Of a stretch of 64,000 nt of DNA, positions 1 through 9,116 are shown piece after piece; position 1 is the stretch's first letter; the number at the start of each line of letters is the position of its first letter. A model generated the notes under the pieces. That model was given only the letters and a program-made list of their open reading frames with translations, was not told where the DNA came from and did no database searches. The translations under genes were made by a program, and so were the position numbers. Source of the DNA: Pollenia angustigena (Eukaryota > Arthropoda > Insecta > Diptera > Polleniidae); assembly GCA_930367215.1 (NCBI GenBank), contig OV884058.1:219956208-220020207 (forward strand), written 5' to 3'.

Positions 1-515
1 TTTTTTTTGGTTTTAATTTCAGAATTAGCTTGGAAAAATTTGGGAAATTTAGAATGAAAAGACTATGCTCAGAACAAAGTACCAAGGTCGTTCAATTTCA
101 TCATTTTGAAAGTCAGCAGTCGATTATTTAGATACAAAGATTAAATCGAATAATGAGAGATGAGACGCTTTTTACTTAAATGGGCGCCTCTATAAAAATA
201 TGGGGCGCCGAAAGTCCATAAATAATTGCTGATCATCATTAAGAAGCACGGTATGGTAAAGAATAAATTAAGAAAATATCATTGGATCATATTTTTCAAA
301 GACAACTTTTTCTTGGCCAAAATTAAATGTTTTTCACATTCTCTTTTTGGTTTTTTTTTAATCTAATAGTAAACATTCCAAACCAAAAAAAAAAAAAAAA
401 AACAAAAAAAAGTTTAGTTTTAATAAATACTGAACAACCGTTATAATACAACAAATTAAAGTTGAAGTTTATGAAAGCAAATCTAAGAAAATAATAAAAA
501 CCACGTTTTTTTAGA
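1..515 (+). repeat. dispersed copy of foldback-element central unit
   Basis: This segment is nearly identical to 6617-7123. Differences seen are homopolymer lengths and a few substitutions (for example TTACTTAAATGG against TTACCTAAATGG). Homology stops just after 'ACCACGTTTTT', where this copy runs into unrelated AT-rich DNA and the other runs into the right arm of the foldback element. No open reading frame of note. The window edge cuts its left side, so it could be an independent small repeat or the remains of a second foldback element. The high similarity points to recent movement or conversion. Confidence 0.85.
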
Positions 516-819
516 TTTCATTTACGTTTTATTTTGTGTTGAAATGCTAAATATAATAATATTTAATATGGAAAACGTACCTGAAGGTGAGTATAATCAT
601 AATTTAATATGAAAAAGTGAGAAAAAAATTGGCATTGTGAAAAAAATTGTGCGTTTCATATACACCAAAAAAATAAGTTTTGTAAAAAATTTAATTTTAG
701 ACGGATTGACAAAAAAATTACAACAAATAATTGTGGGCCATATTTTCACTTTGTCAGATTTTGCTAGTTTTTGTAATTTGTTTTAAAAAACTAATTTTTT
801 TAAAATACATACTTTTTTT
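516..819. other. AT-rich DNA, nothing recognised
   Basis: Low-complexity AT-rich sequence without a coding frame, terminal repeat or similarity to other parts of the window that I could see. Confidence 0.5.
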
Positions 820-1061
820 TAAAATTCGGATTTAAATTATGATTAGTACTGTGGTTATTTTTATTGAACGGTTTCTGGTTTTTAGTCCAAATTTCAATAT
901 CTTAAACAGCCTTAAGCTTATAGAATTAAATTTTCATTAAATAATTTTAATAATGAAAGGCATTTTATAACATGAAATTAATTAAAATTTATTGATAATT
1001 TTTCATTATTGACTGCCGCGGGAATCGAACCCACGTTCATGGACAGGTTGATTTGACATTT
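820..1061. repeat. interspersed repeat with tRNA-like tail (left half)
   Basis: The segment matches 57600-57660 joined to 58820-58905 ('ACTGTGGTTATTTTTATTGA', 'ATTTATTGATAATTTTTCAT', then 'GACTGCCGCGGGAATCGAAC'). The minus strand of the last part reads like a tRNA T-arm/B box (GGTTCGATTCC). The repeat continues after the inserted transposon at 4664 ('GTCGATAGTAACCACAC...CTTCAGAAATCTTTGCC'), matching 58925-58960. It is therefore one older repeat split by a DNA transposon. A tRNA-derived SINE is possible; there is no complete tRNA fold. Confidence 0.65.
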
Positions 1062-1845
1062 CGTCAGCTCAGAATTGGTTTGGCGCATATGCCAAAAAGT
1101 CAGAGTGGAGAAAAACGACAAAGAAGATTTACATGAAGATTTCTCATAATGTGCCCGATAGAATTTTTTTTAATATTTTTACCACTGCTTCCGGTATATG
1201 TTTTGAAGAAAAATGCAAATTTTTGCGCAATTTCAGGAATAAAGTTAGAATTTAATAGTATTTTTTTGAAAATGAAAAATATTGTTTTGTGCCGCATACG
1301 CCACTTTTCTAAAACAAAATTAAAAAAGTTGCTTTTTTTGCTGCATACGTATACTTATTGCTGTGTATTGAGTAACTTGTTGTTGAGATGAATTTTTTTT
1401 ATAGTTTTTTTATTTGATTTTACTTTACAAAAACAGAAAAAACAGTTCTACTGTTATGAAAAGTTACATAAAAAGCCACAAATTAAACAACTTAAATAAT
1501 GCAAAAGTAAAAAGAAAATTTAAAACTTAATATTGAGTAAATTTTTATAATAAGCTTTATCAACACGTAGAAGAAATATAAGCAAGTCTTTTATGTTTCT
1601 ATTTTTATCGCTGGAAATAAATGATGGTTTCGAAATTTTCAAAACATTCGTCAACAAATTCTCAGGAGTTTTCAAACAATTTTTTGATGCAGACTTAAGC
1701 AAAATTGCATTTTTATATATTTCCTCTCTGGTAGAAGTTTTATAATATATACATAAATCATTATTTTAACTGTATAGAAGTACTTTAATTTTAGCAAAAG
1801 GGACTTTTCGAAAGTACATTTTATTTGCTACCAACGAGTATGTGC

Positions 1846-3617
1846 TGGGTGCTACTAATGTTTGCAGATTTGTGCACAGGGGCACCCCGCAAGGTGGGGT
1901 TCTGTCCCCTCTACTGTGGAACCTGACGGTGAACACTTTGCTGGGTCGGTTCGATAGATTAGGGATAAAAACCGTCGCGTATGCGGATGACGTGGCGGTG
2001 GCGGTCGCGGGTAAACACCTGGACACACTGTCCCATTGTATGGAATCTGCATTGCAGATTCTAAGCTCTTGGAGCATTTCCTGTGGACTTGGTGTCAATC
2101 CACAGAAAACTGAGTTGGTACTCTTTACCAGGAAGTACAAGGTTGGCAACTTTAGGCTTCCTAGGCTAAACGGCACGGAGCTGAGGCTCTCGAACAGTGC
2201 CAAATATTTGGGCGTAATTCTCGATAGCAAACTATCATGGGAACTCAACGTTCGGACGAGGGTTGATAGGGCTATTGTGGCCTTATACACCTGCAAGAGA
2301 TCCTTGGGCAGGAGTTGGGGCCTGGGCCCCAGGGGTGTCGAATGGATCTTTGAAGCGGTGGTAAAACCGATTCTCTTCTATGGGGTCATAGTGTGGTGGC
2401 CTGCCGTGGAAAGGGGACGGTACTGTAGGATGCTTGAGAAAGTATATAGGTTGGCTGCGCTGATGATCACGGGATCACTCCGCTCGACACCGACGAAGGC
2501 ACTGTTTACTATGCTAGACTGGTTGCCGATTGATATCATGGCCGAACAACAGGCCTTGACTTCCGCTATGAGACTGGGGGCGGTGGGCCTATGGTCTACG
2601 CGGAATTATGGTCATGCCAGGGTCACGCTTCACGCGTCATACGACCTGGCGGGGCTGGACTATTGCACTCCGGAACCCTTTTTCGGTGCTTTGTTCACGG
2701 TTCATCATGGTAGCTATGATGAGCTGCTCGATAATACGCGATCTCTGGAGCCGACCCTGCGGGTCTACACCGATGGTTCCAGGATGGGCGACAGAGTGGG
2801 TGGAGGTTTCTTCATCGAAGAATTGGACATCAGGGTCTCTTTTAGGCTGCCAGATGGCAGTAGTGTGCTGCAGGCGGAAATCTCTGCCATAAAGCGGGCG
2901 GCAAACTGGCTGAAGTACTATCGTATATCGAGGGATATATGTATATTTACGGACAGCAAGGCTGCCATTGCAGCTCTGGCTGGTGTCTTTACGACATCTA
3001 TGTTGACAGTGGAATGCCGGATGTCTCTAAATGAGATCGCGAAACATTCCAGTGTAACGCTGACATGGGTACCAGGACACAGTGGGATCCTGGGCAACCA
3101 TACTGCGGACAGTCTGGCCAAACAAGGCTGTCTCTTGGACGACATGTTCGTCGACGGCCTAATTGGCACTTCAATGGCCCGCTGCAGGACTCTCATCAGA
3201 CGGGAGTCGTACAGAAGGGCTCAGGGGAGATGGCAGGGCGAGCATACCTGTTTGATGGCCAGGACTCTATGGCCTGGCTATGACGCGGCGAAAACGCGCG
3301 TACTACTCGGTCTCGGCAGGGACCGGATAAGGACAGTGATATCGGTTATCACGGGTCACTGGGTGATAGGGACTCATGCTAGGAGGATGGGTCTTGAGTA
3401 TAATGACTACTGCAGGAGTTGTCATGATGAGGAGGAGGAGGAGACGGTGTTTCACTTCCTCTGTCAATGCCCCGGTCTGGCGGGCGTTAGGTTGAGGCAT
3501 TTTGGGAGACCGGAATTGCCATGTCTGGACGATTTGTCCAATGCGGGACTGAAATCGATCTCCCTGTTCTGCAGGGAATCGGGGTGGTTCGAGACTGCGG
3601 TGACCTCTGGGGAATAG
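1846..3617 (+). pseudogene. LINE ORF2 C-terminal part: reverse transcriptase, RNase H, Cys/His motif
   Basis: About 590 codons are open without interruption. The frame has no true start, because the first in-frame GTG lies in the target duplication; the protein is truncated at its N terminus by incomplete reverse transcription. Domains in order: RT motif GTPQGGVLSPLLWNL (about residue 24), the catalytic YADD box in VAYADDVAVAV (about 47), RT thumb to about residue 250, RNase H from about 305 (VYTDGSRMG with first Asp, QAEISAIKRA with Glu, FTDSKAAI with Asp, ADSLAKQG with last Asp), then a C-terminal Cys-rich segment CRSCHDEE...HFLCQCPGL. RNase H after RT places it in the I/LOA/R1-like part of the LINE tree; the exact clade cannot be fixed by eye. 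A relative lies at 51408-52085. Confidence 0.9.
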
Positions 3618-3736
3618 TCTGGTGGATACTGGCTGGCCCTTGTCACTGGCTAGGGGTATCACAAAGGGACCGCTATAAGGACCCAAGTGAGTCGTCTTCG
3701 TGACGGCTACCCATTTAACCTAACCTAACCTAACCT
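1846..3736 (+). mobile_element. 5'-truncated non-LTR retrotransposon (RNase H type)
   Basis: This LINE insertion has a 13-bp target duplication, AACGAGTATGTGC, at 1833-1845 and 3737-3749. The 5' end is cut inside the reverse transcriptase gene. The 3' end carries about 120 bases of trailer followed by a short CCTAA-type repeat (TTAACCTAACCTAACC...), which is the tail and not telomeric DNA. GC content and codon use are clearly different from the surrounding AT-rich DNA, and the reading frame is intact, so the insertion is young. It landed in the minus-strand DUF7869 gene. Confidence 0.93.
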
Positions 3737-4663
3737 AACGAGTATGTGCGAAAATTTCCCGGGAGCATTTCCATAACTTTAAGTTTTGTTTTATTATTTG
3801 GCATTGTTTTAAGCAAATTTAGTAAATGAAGATGACTATGAATTTCAATATTCTTTAAGTACCGGTCAATAACACCATGGACACAGTCCACTTCTTGAAT
3901 TAAAGAATGTTCTGGTTCTGAAGACTTTTGTATTACGACATCAATATTATCTTGTTTAAAGAACATTTTGATTGCGGTTGCGTTAATTTGATTTTTATTT
4001 TGAGGTACGCAAGAATCGCTTCATAATCTCAAAGTTTTAATTAGTGGATAATCTTTTATTAATTCATTTAAAATTTTAATTAAAGCACTAGCAATATCGT
4101 TACCACTCCGACCGCTATGAGCTTCCGTCCACAAGGCACAATAAGTAAAAGTTGGTATATTTGGCATAATAATGGTTGCTGTAAGATTTATGTACAATCT
4201 TACGGCAACCATTTTTCGTTTGTAGTAAAATGTTGAAGCATTTCCCTTAGGTAGGCTAAAAACACTTTGCATATCATAGCAAACCTTACACTTGGTTGGG
4301 TTCATTATGTTATAAAACTATTTTTCACAAATTAATTTTCTTGTTGTCATTTTATTTTGCTTTAACTATATTTTTTCTTACGGCAATGCAGCAAAGCAAC
4401 AGTAAAATTTATTTTGTACGTTTTTGTATGAAGAATTTGCTGCAATCGCCAAACAATGGCTTGTAGAGCAAAACAGTACTCAAAAAATTTTGAAACAGTT
4501 GATATGCAGCAAAATTAATGCTTTATATCTCAGAAACCATAAAAATTTTTGCGAAACAGGTTTTTGATTTAGAAAGAGGGTATTAAAAAAATATATTCCT
4601 CATACCTAACTCATTTTTTTTAAAAATGGTCGGTAGGTCAAACCAGTAATGAGCTGACGATTT

Positions 4664-5379
4664 GTCGATAGTAACCACACTATCTCTTCAGAAATCTTTG
4701 CCGTATAACACTGACCGCTATTGACTAAGAAAGGCACTCAATATGTACTTGGTTTCGAAATTGGATGTTGAGCAATCCTTAAATTTTTTTTTTAACACTG
4801 GAACTATTCAAAAAAATTTCTAGCAGAACGATTTTTAAGTTAAAAAATTATTACAATTTTTTGTAGATACATTTTATTAAAAAATAAAATAAAAATTATT
4901 TTCCTTTTTTAAAATTCGATACGAATTTGAAATCATTTTTGTGTTTTCAATTAATTAATTTTTTAAAGCTTTCGTCATAAGCTAGCGCTGTTGAAAAATG
5001 AATGTAATTTGAACACACATAAAAGAGTTTTATGATAAAGAGTAAATGAGCTTCGACGAACAGTAGCCATCCAGGGTTAAATTCTGTTAGAAGAAAGTTC
5101 TCACAATATAAAATATTAGGTCAAAAACAGCAAAAACAAGTATATAACGGAAGAAAAAAAAATTATAAAAAGCCCGTTATACCTTATTTACATTTATAAT
5201 ATAATAATTCGACTTTGGATTCAAAAACGTAGAAAATTCAATACATGTTAAGTCGACTAAGCATGTTTTGGAATTGAGATGCCGAATTCTAGTAATCATT
5301 TAGAGCTAAAAAATAAGAGTTCTCAATTGAGAATTCGGCTTACTAGATATTGATAAAAAATTATTTTAAAAATTTTACC
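4664..5379. repeat. right half of the split repeat, then unassigned AT-rich DNA
   Basis: The first ~130 bases continue the repeat of 820-1061 (compare 58925-59020: 'TAACCAC', 'TCTTCAGA', 'CACTGACCGCTATTGAC'). The rest to 5379 shows no gene. It includes a small imperfect inverted repeat around 5270-5345 ('GCCGAATTCTAGTAA' against 'GAATTCGGCTTACTAG'). Confidence 0.5.
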
Positions 5380-5846
5380 CCTAAATTTGGCTGTAGGAAA
5401 TATCGCCCAAAGAAAAATCGCCCAAAAAAAAAAAATGAAAAATCGCCCAAAAAAATTGCATGTAAAATTGGGCCTGATTTCATATGAAAAATGGCCCAAA
5501 ATTGTTGGGCTATTTATCGTTATTGTTGGGTGATTTTTCGTTTTTTAAATTTGGGTGATTTTTCATTATGAAAAATCACCCAAAAATGTTGTATGAAAAA
5601 TGGCCCAAAAAAAATGGGCTATTTTTAAAATTCTACCATAATCTTACATAGCAGAGAAAACCATGTTTTATTATGGTTGCAAACAACAAAACTATTTTTC
5701 AAGAAACTAATTTAACCATTATATGGTTGTCGGCGACAATGATTTGGTTAAATTAAACATAATATCGGTAGAATTTTTTTAAAAATGGTTTTGTAGCTTT
5801 TTTTCTCTGGGTGTATATATTAAATATATACATATATATCGAAAAT

Positions 5847-6137
5847 AAGGATTTTCTCTTCTATGGTATAACAAATACTGGCTTCGCTAACTAAAGCTTC
5901 TCTGTATCGCCGGCCTTCGGCCGGGCGCAAGGATTTTCTCCTCTATGGTATAACAAAGACCGGCTTCGCTAACTAAAGCTTCTCTGTATAGCCGGCCTTC
6001 GGCCGGGCGCAAGGATTTTCTCCTCTATGGTATAACAAACACCGGCTTCGCTAACTAAAGCTTCTCTGCGTAGTCGGCCTTGTTCGGAAACAAGGCAGTT
6101 TTTCGAAGCTTTACTTAGCGAAACCGGTTTTTGTTAG
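5847..6137 (+). repeat. 82-bp tandem units, left foldback arm
   Basis: Units start at 5847, 5929 and 6011, with a spacing of exactly 82. Each contains 'GGATTTTCTCCTCTATGGT', 'GGCTTCGCTAACTAAAGC' and the hairpin GGCCTTCGGCC. The third unit is followed by an inverted partial unit (6094-6147), so the inner end of the arm forms its own hairpin. Confidence 0.9.
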
Positions 6138-6148
6138 ACCATAAAAAG

Positions 6149-6481
6149 CTGTGACTTTTTATGTAAAAAGTGTGACTTTTTATGTATAAGTGTGACTTTT
6201 TATGTAAAAAGTGTTACTTTTTATGTAAAAAGTGTGACTTTTAATGTAAAAAGGGGGACTTTTTATGTAAAAAGTGAGACTTTTTATTTGAAAAGTGAGA
6301 CTCTTCATTTAAAAAGTGTGACTTTTTATGTAAAAAGTGTGACATTTTATGTAAAAAGTGTGACATTTTATGTAAAAAGTGTTGCTTTTTATGTAAAAAG
6401 TGTGACTTTTTATGTAAAAAGTGTGACTTTTTATGTAAAAAGTGTGACTTTTTATGTAAAAAGTGTGACTTTTTATGTAAG
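6149..6481 (+). repeat. 21-bp tandem array (about 16 copies)
   Basis: The unit is GTGTGACTTTTTATGTAAAAA repeated with few substitutions. Both strands are open by chance because the period is a multiple of three, giving 'FYVKSVT' and 'YIKSHTF' runs that are not genes. Related, more degenerate words occur at 9570-9667, 18255-18310 and 18555-18740. Confidence 0.95.
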
Positions 6482-6616
6482 TGTTACTATGTGTAAAGTG
6501 AATTTTTTTGGAAAAGCTACTTTTTTTTTTTTTTGTTAAATTTGACATTTTGTACTACAGGTTGACGAATAATGAACGTTATGATTTAAAAAGTAAATAA
6601 AGTTTTTGTTCACGTT

Positions 6617-7123
6617 TTTTTTTGGTTTTAATTTCAGAATTAGCTTGGAAAAATTTGGGAAATTTAGAATGAAAAGACTATGCTCAGAACAAAGTACCAA
6701 GGTCGTTCAATTTCATCATTTTGAAAGTCAGCAGTCGATTATTTAGATACAAAGATTAAATCGAATAATGAGAGATGAGACGCTTTTTACCTAAATGGGC
6801 GCCTCTATAAAAATATGGGGCGCCGAAAGTCCATAAATAATTGCTGATCATCATTAAGAAGCACGGTATGGTAAAGAATAAATTAAGAAAATATCATTGG
6901 ATCATATTTTTCAAAGACAACTTTTTCTTGGCCAAAATTAAATGTTTTTCACATTCTCTTTTTGGTTTTTTTTTAATCTAATAGTAAACATTCCAAACCA
7001 AAAAAAAAAAAAAAACAAAAAAAAAATTTAGTTTTAATAAATACTGAACAACCGTTATAATACAACAAATTAAAGTTGAAGTTTATGAAAGCAAATCTAA
7101 GAAAATAATAAAAACCACGTTTT
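6617..7123 (+). repeat. 507-bp unit shared with window start
   Basis: Near-identical to 1-515 and placed between the 21-bp array and the right arm of the foldback element. It has no coding frame. It may be cargo captured by the foldback element or the core of an older element. Confidence 0.85.
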
Positions 7124-7126
7124 TAT

Positions 7127-7312
7127 TAGACCATAAAGGAGAAAATCCTTGCGCCCGGCCGAAGGCCGGCTATACAGAGAAGCTTTAGTTAGCGAAGCCG
7201 GTCTTTGTTGTACCATAGAGGAGAAAATCCTTGCGCCCGGCCGAAGGCCGGCTATACAGAGAAGCTTTAGTTAGCGAAGCCAGTATTTGTTATACCATAG
7301 AAGATGAAATCC
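7127..7312 (-). repeat. 82-bp tandem units, right foldback arm
   Basis: Two units and an edge in inverted orientation relative to 5847-6137 ('CTTGCGCCCGGCCGAAGGCC' and 'GCTTTAGTTAGCGAAGCC'). They are near-identical to the left arm, so the two arms can pair. Confidence 0.9.
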
Positions 7313-7936
7313 TTATTTTGGATATATATATTTAATATATACACCCGGAGTAAGAGCTATAAAAATATTTTATCCATATTATGTTTAATTTAACCAAATC
7401 ATTGTCACCGACAACCATATTATGGTTAAATAAGTATCTTTAAAAAAATTACTTGAAATTTTAACGGTATTTTAAAAAAAAATTTACACATTTTTGATTA
7501 TAAGTTAAGTTGCGGACGTTGCAAAGTGTCATAACGTCCTCGCCCTCGTCTTCGATGGACATTATGACACTTTAAAAGTGTCCAAGGACACTACGACACT
7601 GGACGTTATGACATGTCACCTAAATTTATATGAATAATAAACACTTTTTGCAAATTTAGTAATTTTTTTTTTCATTTTCTTTTTGGGCCCTTTTTCGTTT
7701 TTTTTGGGCAAAATTTCATATTTACCTTTTTGGGTCATTTTTCATGTTCGCTTGGGCGATTCTTCATTTGGGCGATTTTTCATTTTTTTTTTTGGGCCAT
7801 TTTTCTTTGGGCGATATTTCCTACAGCCCCTAAATTTTCTTTAGAATATTACGAAAAAAAAGAATAAATATCTTTATAGAAATCTTATAACGGGTTTTCC
7901 AATAGGTACTTGACAATTTTGAATTTTTCACTGATC

Positions 7937-9068
7937 CAGTGTTGCTAATACTTGGTGACGAAAAATGGCTAAATTTACGAAAAAAATGGCTAAAAAATGG
8001 CAACAAATGGGCTTAAAAATGGCTAAAAGCTGTTTTTTTAAATAAAAACACATTAAAATTCAATAAAAAAACAAAAATAATTAATTTAAAGTGGTTTACG
8101 ATGAAATTGTAAGTTAAGATCAATTTGTTTAATAAGAATAAGCGTAAATTAATATTAAAATAAATTAATATTAAAAAATTAAATCATCGAAAAATTCGAT
8201 GTCGATCTCATAGGAATCACCCGGGCCTATTAGTTTTCAATAATTCGAAGGTAAATCATAATCACGAAAACATTTACCCAACCTTTCCAGTCCAGATCCA
8301 CAATAAAAAACAAGTAAGAAAGCATAGTCGGTCAACACCGACTATATGGTACCCTACACCACATTAGAACCAAAACAGCCAGCCAGCAGGACAAACAACT
8401 CAGGACAATTCGACTCAGGAAGTGATTCTGAGTCAATCGGTATACGTAAAGGTGGGCTTAGGACCTTTATTTTAAGGTGTTACAAACATCAGCAAAAACG
8501 CATCGTACCCTCTCCACTATTGTGGTGCTGGCATAAATATTTTATTGATAAAATCGAATTAGCGATTGCTTAATGTATCCTTTTTCTCAAATTACTTTAA
8601 ACGATGTTTACTTGGGTAAATACCCTATCTACTTCATCATTAGACCAATGCAATTGAGAGCAACTATATAGTCCATTTTGCCGCCTGCATCTCTTTATTG
8701 AAATACTTGCAACCAGAAAGAAACACCGATGTTTGTGTTGATCCATTTTATAAATTTAATATTGGACTGCTATTGCTTTATTTTGAAAGATGTTTCATCA
8801 TCATAGTTGATAGCGATTTTCAACATTTGTAAAAGTTGTGATTTAAATGAAATGAGTTTGAATTGTTAAAAATTTTTTTTTTACTTTAATACATTTTTTT
8901 AAGAAATTGAAAACTATTATTTTAATAGAAGAACGGCAAAAAAAATTTATGGCTAAATAAGTTGAAAAATGGCTAAAAAATGGCTAATGGTTAAACTCAT
9001 TTTTTAATAGCTTAACAGGATGAAAAATGGCTGAGTCTAGACACTAAATGGCTAAATTGGCAACACTG
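7937..9068 (-). mobile_element. hAT-type element, perfect 8-bp duplication
   Basis: The ends are CAGTGTTGCTAAT at 7937 and TTGGCAACACTG ending at 9068. The 8-bp duplication CACTGATC lies at 7929-7936 and 9069-9076. It is related along its length to 59280-60429 in opposite orientation (subterminal 'AAAATGGCTAAA' words, shared core). The inner part holds the GTCGGTC-type repeat and a decayed hAT C-terminus (better preserved in the other copy). It inserted in the 5' part of the mariner relic that continues at 9077. Confidence 0.9.
8300..8545 (+). repeat. 'GTCGGTC' repeat captured within the hAT element
   Basis: It begins near 'AAGAAAGCATAGTCGGTCAA' with a short palindrome (GTCGGTC...GACTATATGGTACCCTACACC) and ends 'CTCTCCACTATTGTGGTG'. 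Copies occur at 18775-21135 (interrupted), 59850-60150 (inverted) and in part near 46905-46970 and 62985-63050. The frame at 8346-8573 is an accident of this repeat. Confidence 0.7.
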
Positions 9069-9116
9069 CACTGATCATCTAACTGTTACTTTCCTTTTTT
9101 CAGTAAACTCAACATT

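Larger units (their letters stand above)
1520..4305 (-). pseudogene. DUF7869-domain protein, candidate transposase, broken
   Basis: Read from 4305 downward. It starts with ATG (MNPTKCKVCYDMQSVF) and runs 94 codons to a TGA at 4018-4020 where a Trp is expected (LRL-stop-SDSCVPQNKN). The frame stays open past this stop to 3730, is cut by the LINE, and resumes in the same frame at about 1832 (TYS/LVANKMYFRKVPFAKIK) to a stop near 1766. A further open stretch at 1520-1702 may be its C-terminal end after an intron or damage. Family-typical motifs seen are 'YCALWTEAHSGRSGNDIASA', '(W)SDSCVPQNKNQ' and 'HSLIQEVDCVHGVIDR', which fit the RNase-H-like DUF7869 fold with its conserved acidic residues (known from family pattern, not tested). 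The N-terminal few hundred residues usual in such proteins are absent, so this copy is truncated as well as mutated. The function is not established; its position inside a mobile element suggests transposase. Confidence 0.75.
1062..4659 (-). mobile_element. DNA transposon carrying a DUF7869-type gene; 4-bp target duplication
   Basis: The ends are inverted: CGTCAGCTCA at 1062-1071 and TGAGCTGACG at 4650-4659, with partial similarity further in (GGTTTG in both). The flanks are ATTT at 1058-1061 and ATTT at 4660-4663, a 4-bp target duplication. The related uninterrupted repeat at about 58905-58935 has the same length across the site once one ATTT is removed, which supports a clean insertion. A shorter relative with the same ends lies at 14393-15232. 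After subtracting the nested LINE the element is about 1.69 kb. Its one coding region is the DUF7869-like pseudogene on the minus strand. Four-bp duplications are known for Sola and Chapaev-type transposons, but I could not assign the superfamily. Confidence 0.75.
5389..7828. mobile_element. foldback-type element with long inverted arms
   Basis: The element is flanked by a perfect 9-bp duplication, CCTAAATTT, at 5380-5388 and 7829-7837. The outer ends match for about 30 bases (GGCTGTAGGAAATATCGCCC onward). Each arm is ~700-750 bp (left 5389-~6137, right ~7127-7828). From outside inward the arms hold degenerate 'ATCGCCCAAAGAAAAAT' words, a stretch related to Tc1/mariner-type ends ('TTTTCTCTGGGTGTA'), and 82-bp tandem units. 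The centre holds a 21-bp tandem array and a 507-bp unit shared with 1-515. No transposase frame is present. Nine-bp duplications with repeat-built arms fit foldback (FB) elements or Mutator-like relatives. Confidence 0.88.

Noticed and set aside
1010..1045. tRNA gene on the minus strand
   Set aside because: Only a T-arm-like part is present; it belongs to an interspersed repeat also found at 58865.
1766..2296. Minus-strand frame over the LINE
   Set aside because: Mostly a shadow of the plus-strand reverse transcriptase; only its last ~23 codons belong to the DUF7869 pseudogene.
3303..3686. Minus-strand 127-codon frame
   Set aside because: Shadow of the GC-rich LINE frame with no motif of its own.
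3713..3739. TTAACC-type repeat as telomeric DNA
   Set aside because: It is the short 3' tail of the LINE, directly followed by the 13-bp target duplication.
6149..6481. Possible CRISPR array
   Set aside because: Units are head-to-tail without unique spacers, and the window is eukaryotic.
6192..6548. Open frames on both strands with 'FYVKSVT' and 'YIKSHTF' repeats
   Set aside because: Product of the 21-bp tandem array, whose period is a multiple of three; no protein signal.
8346..8573. 75-codon frame
   Set aside because: Chance frame in the GTCGGTC repeat; not kept in the copies at 18775 or 59850.
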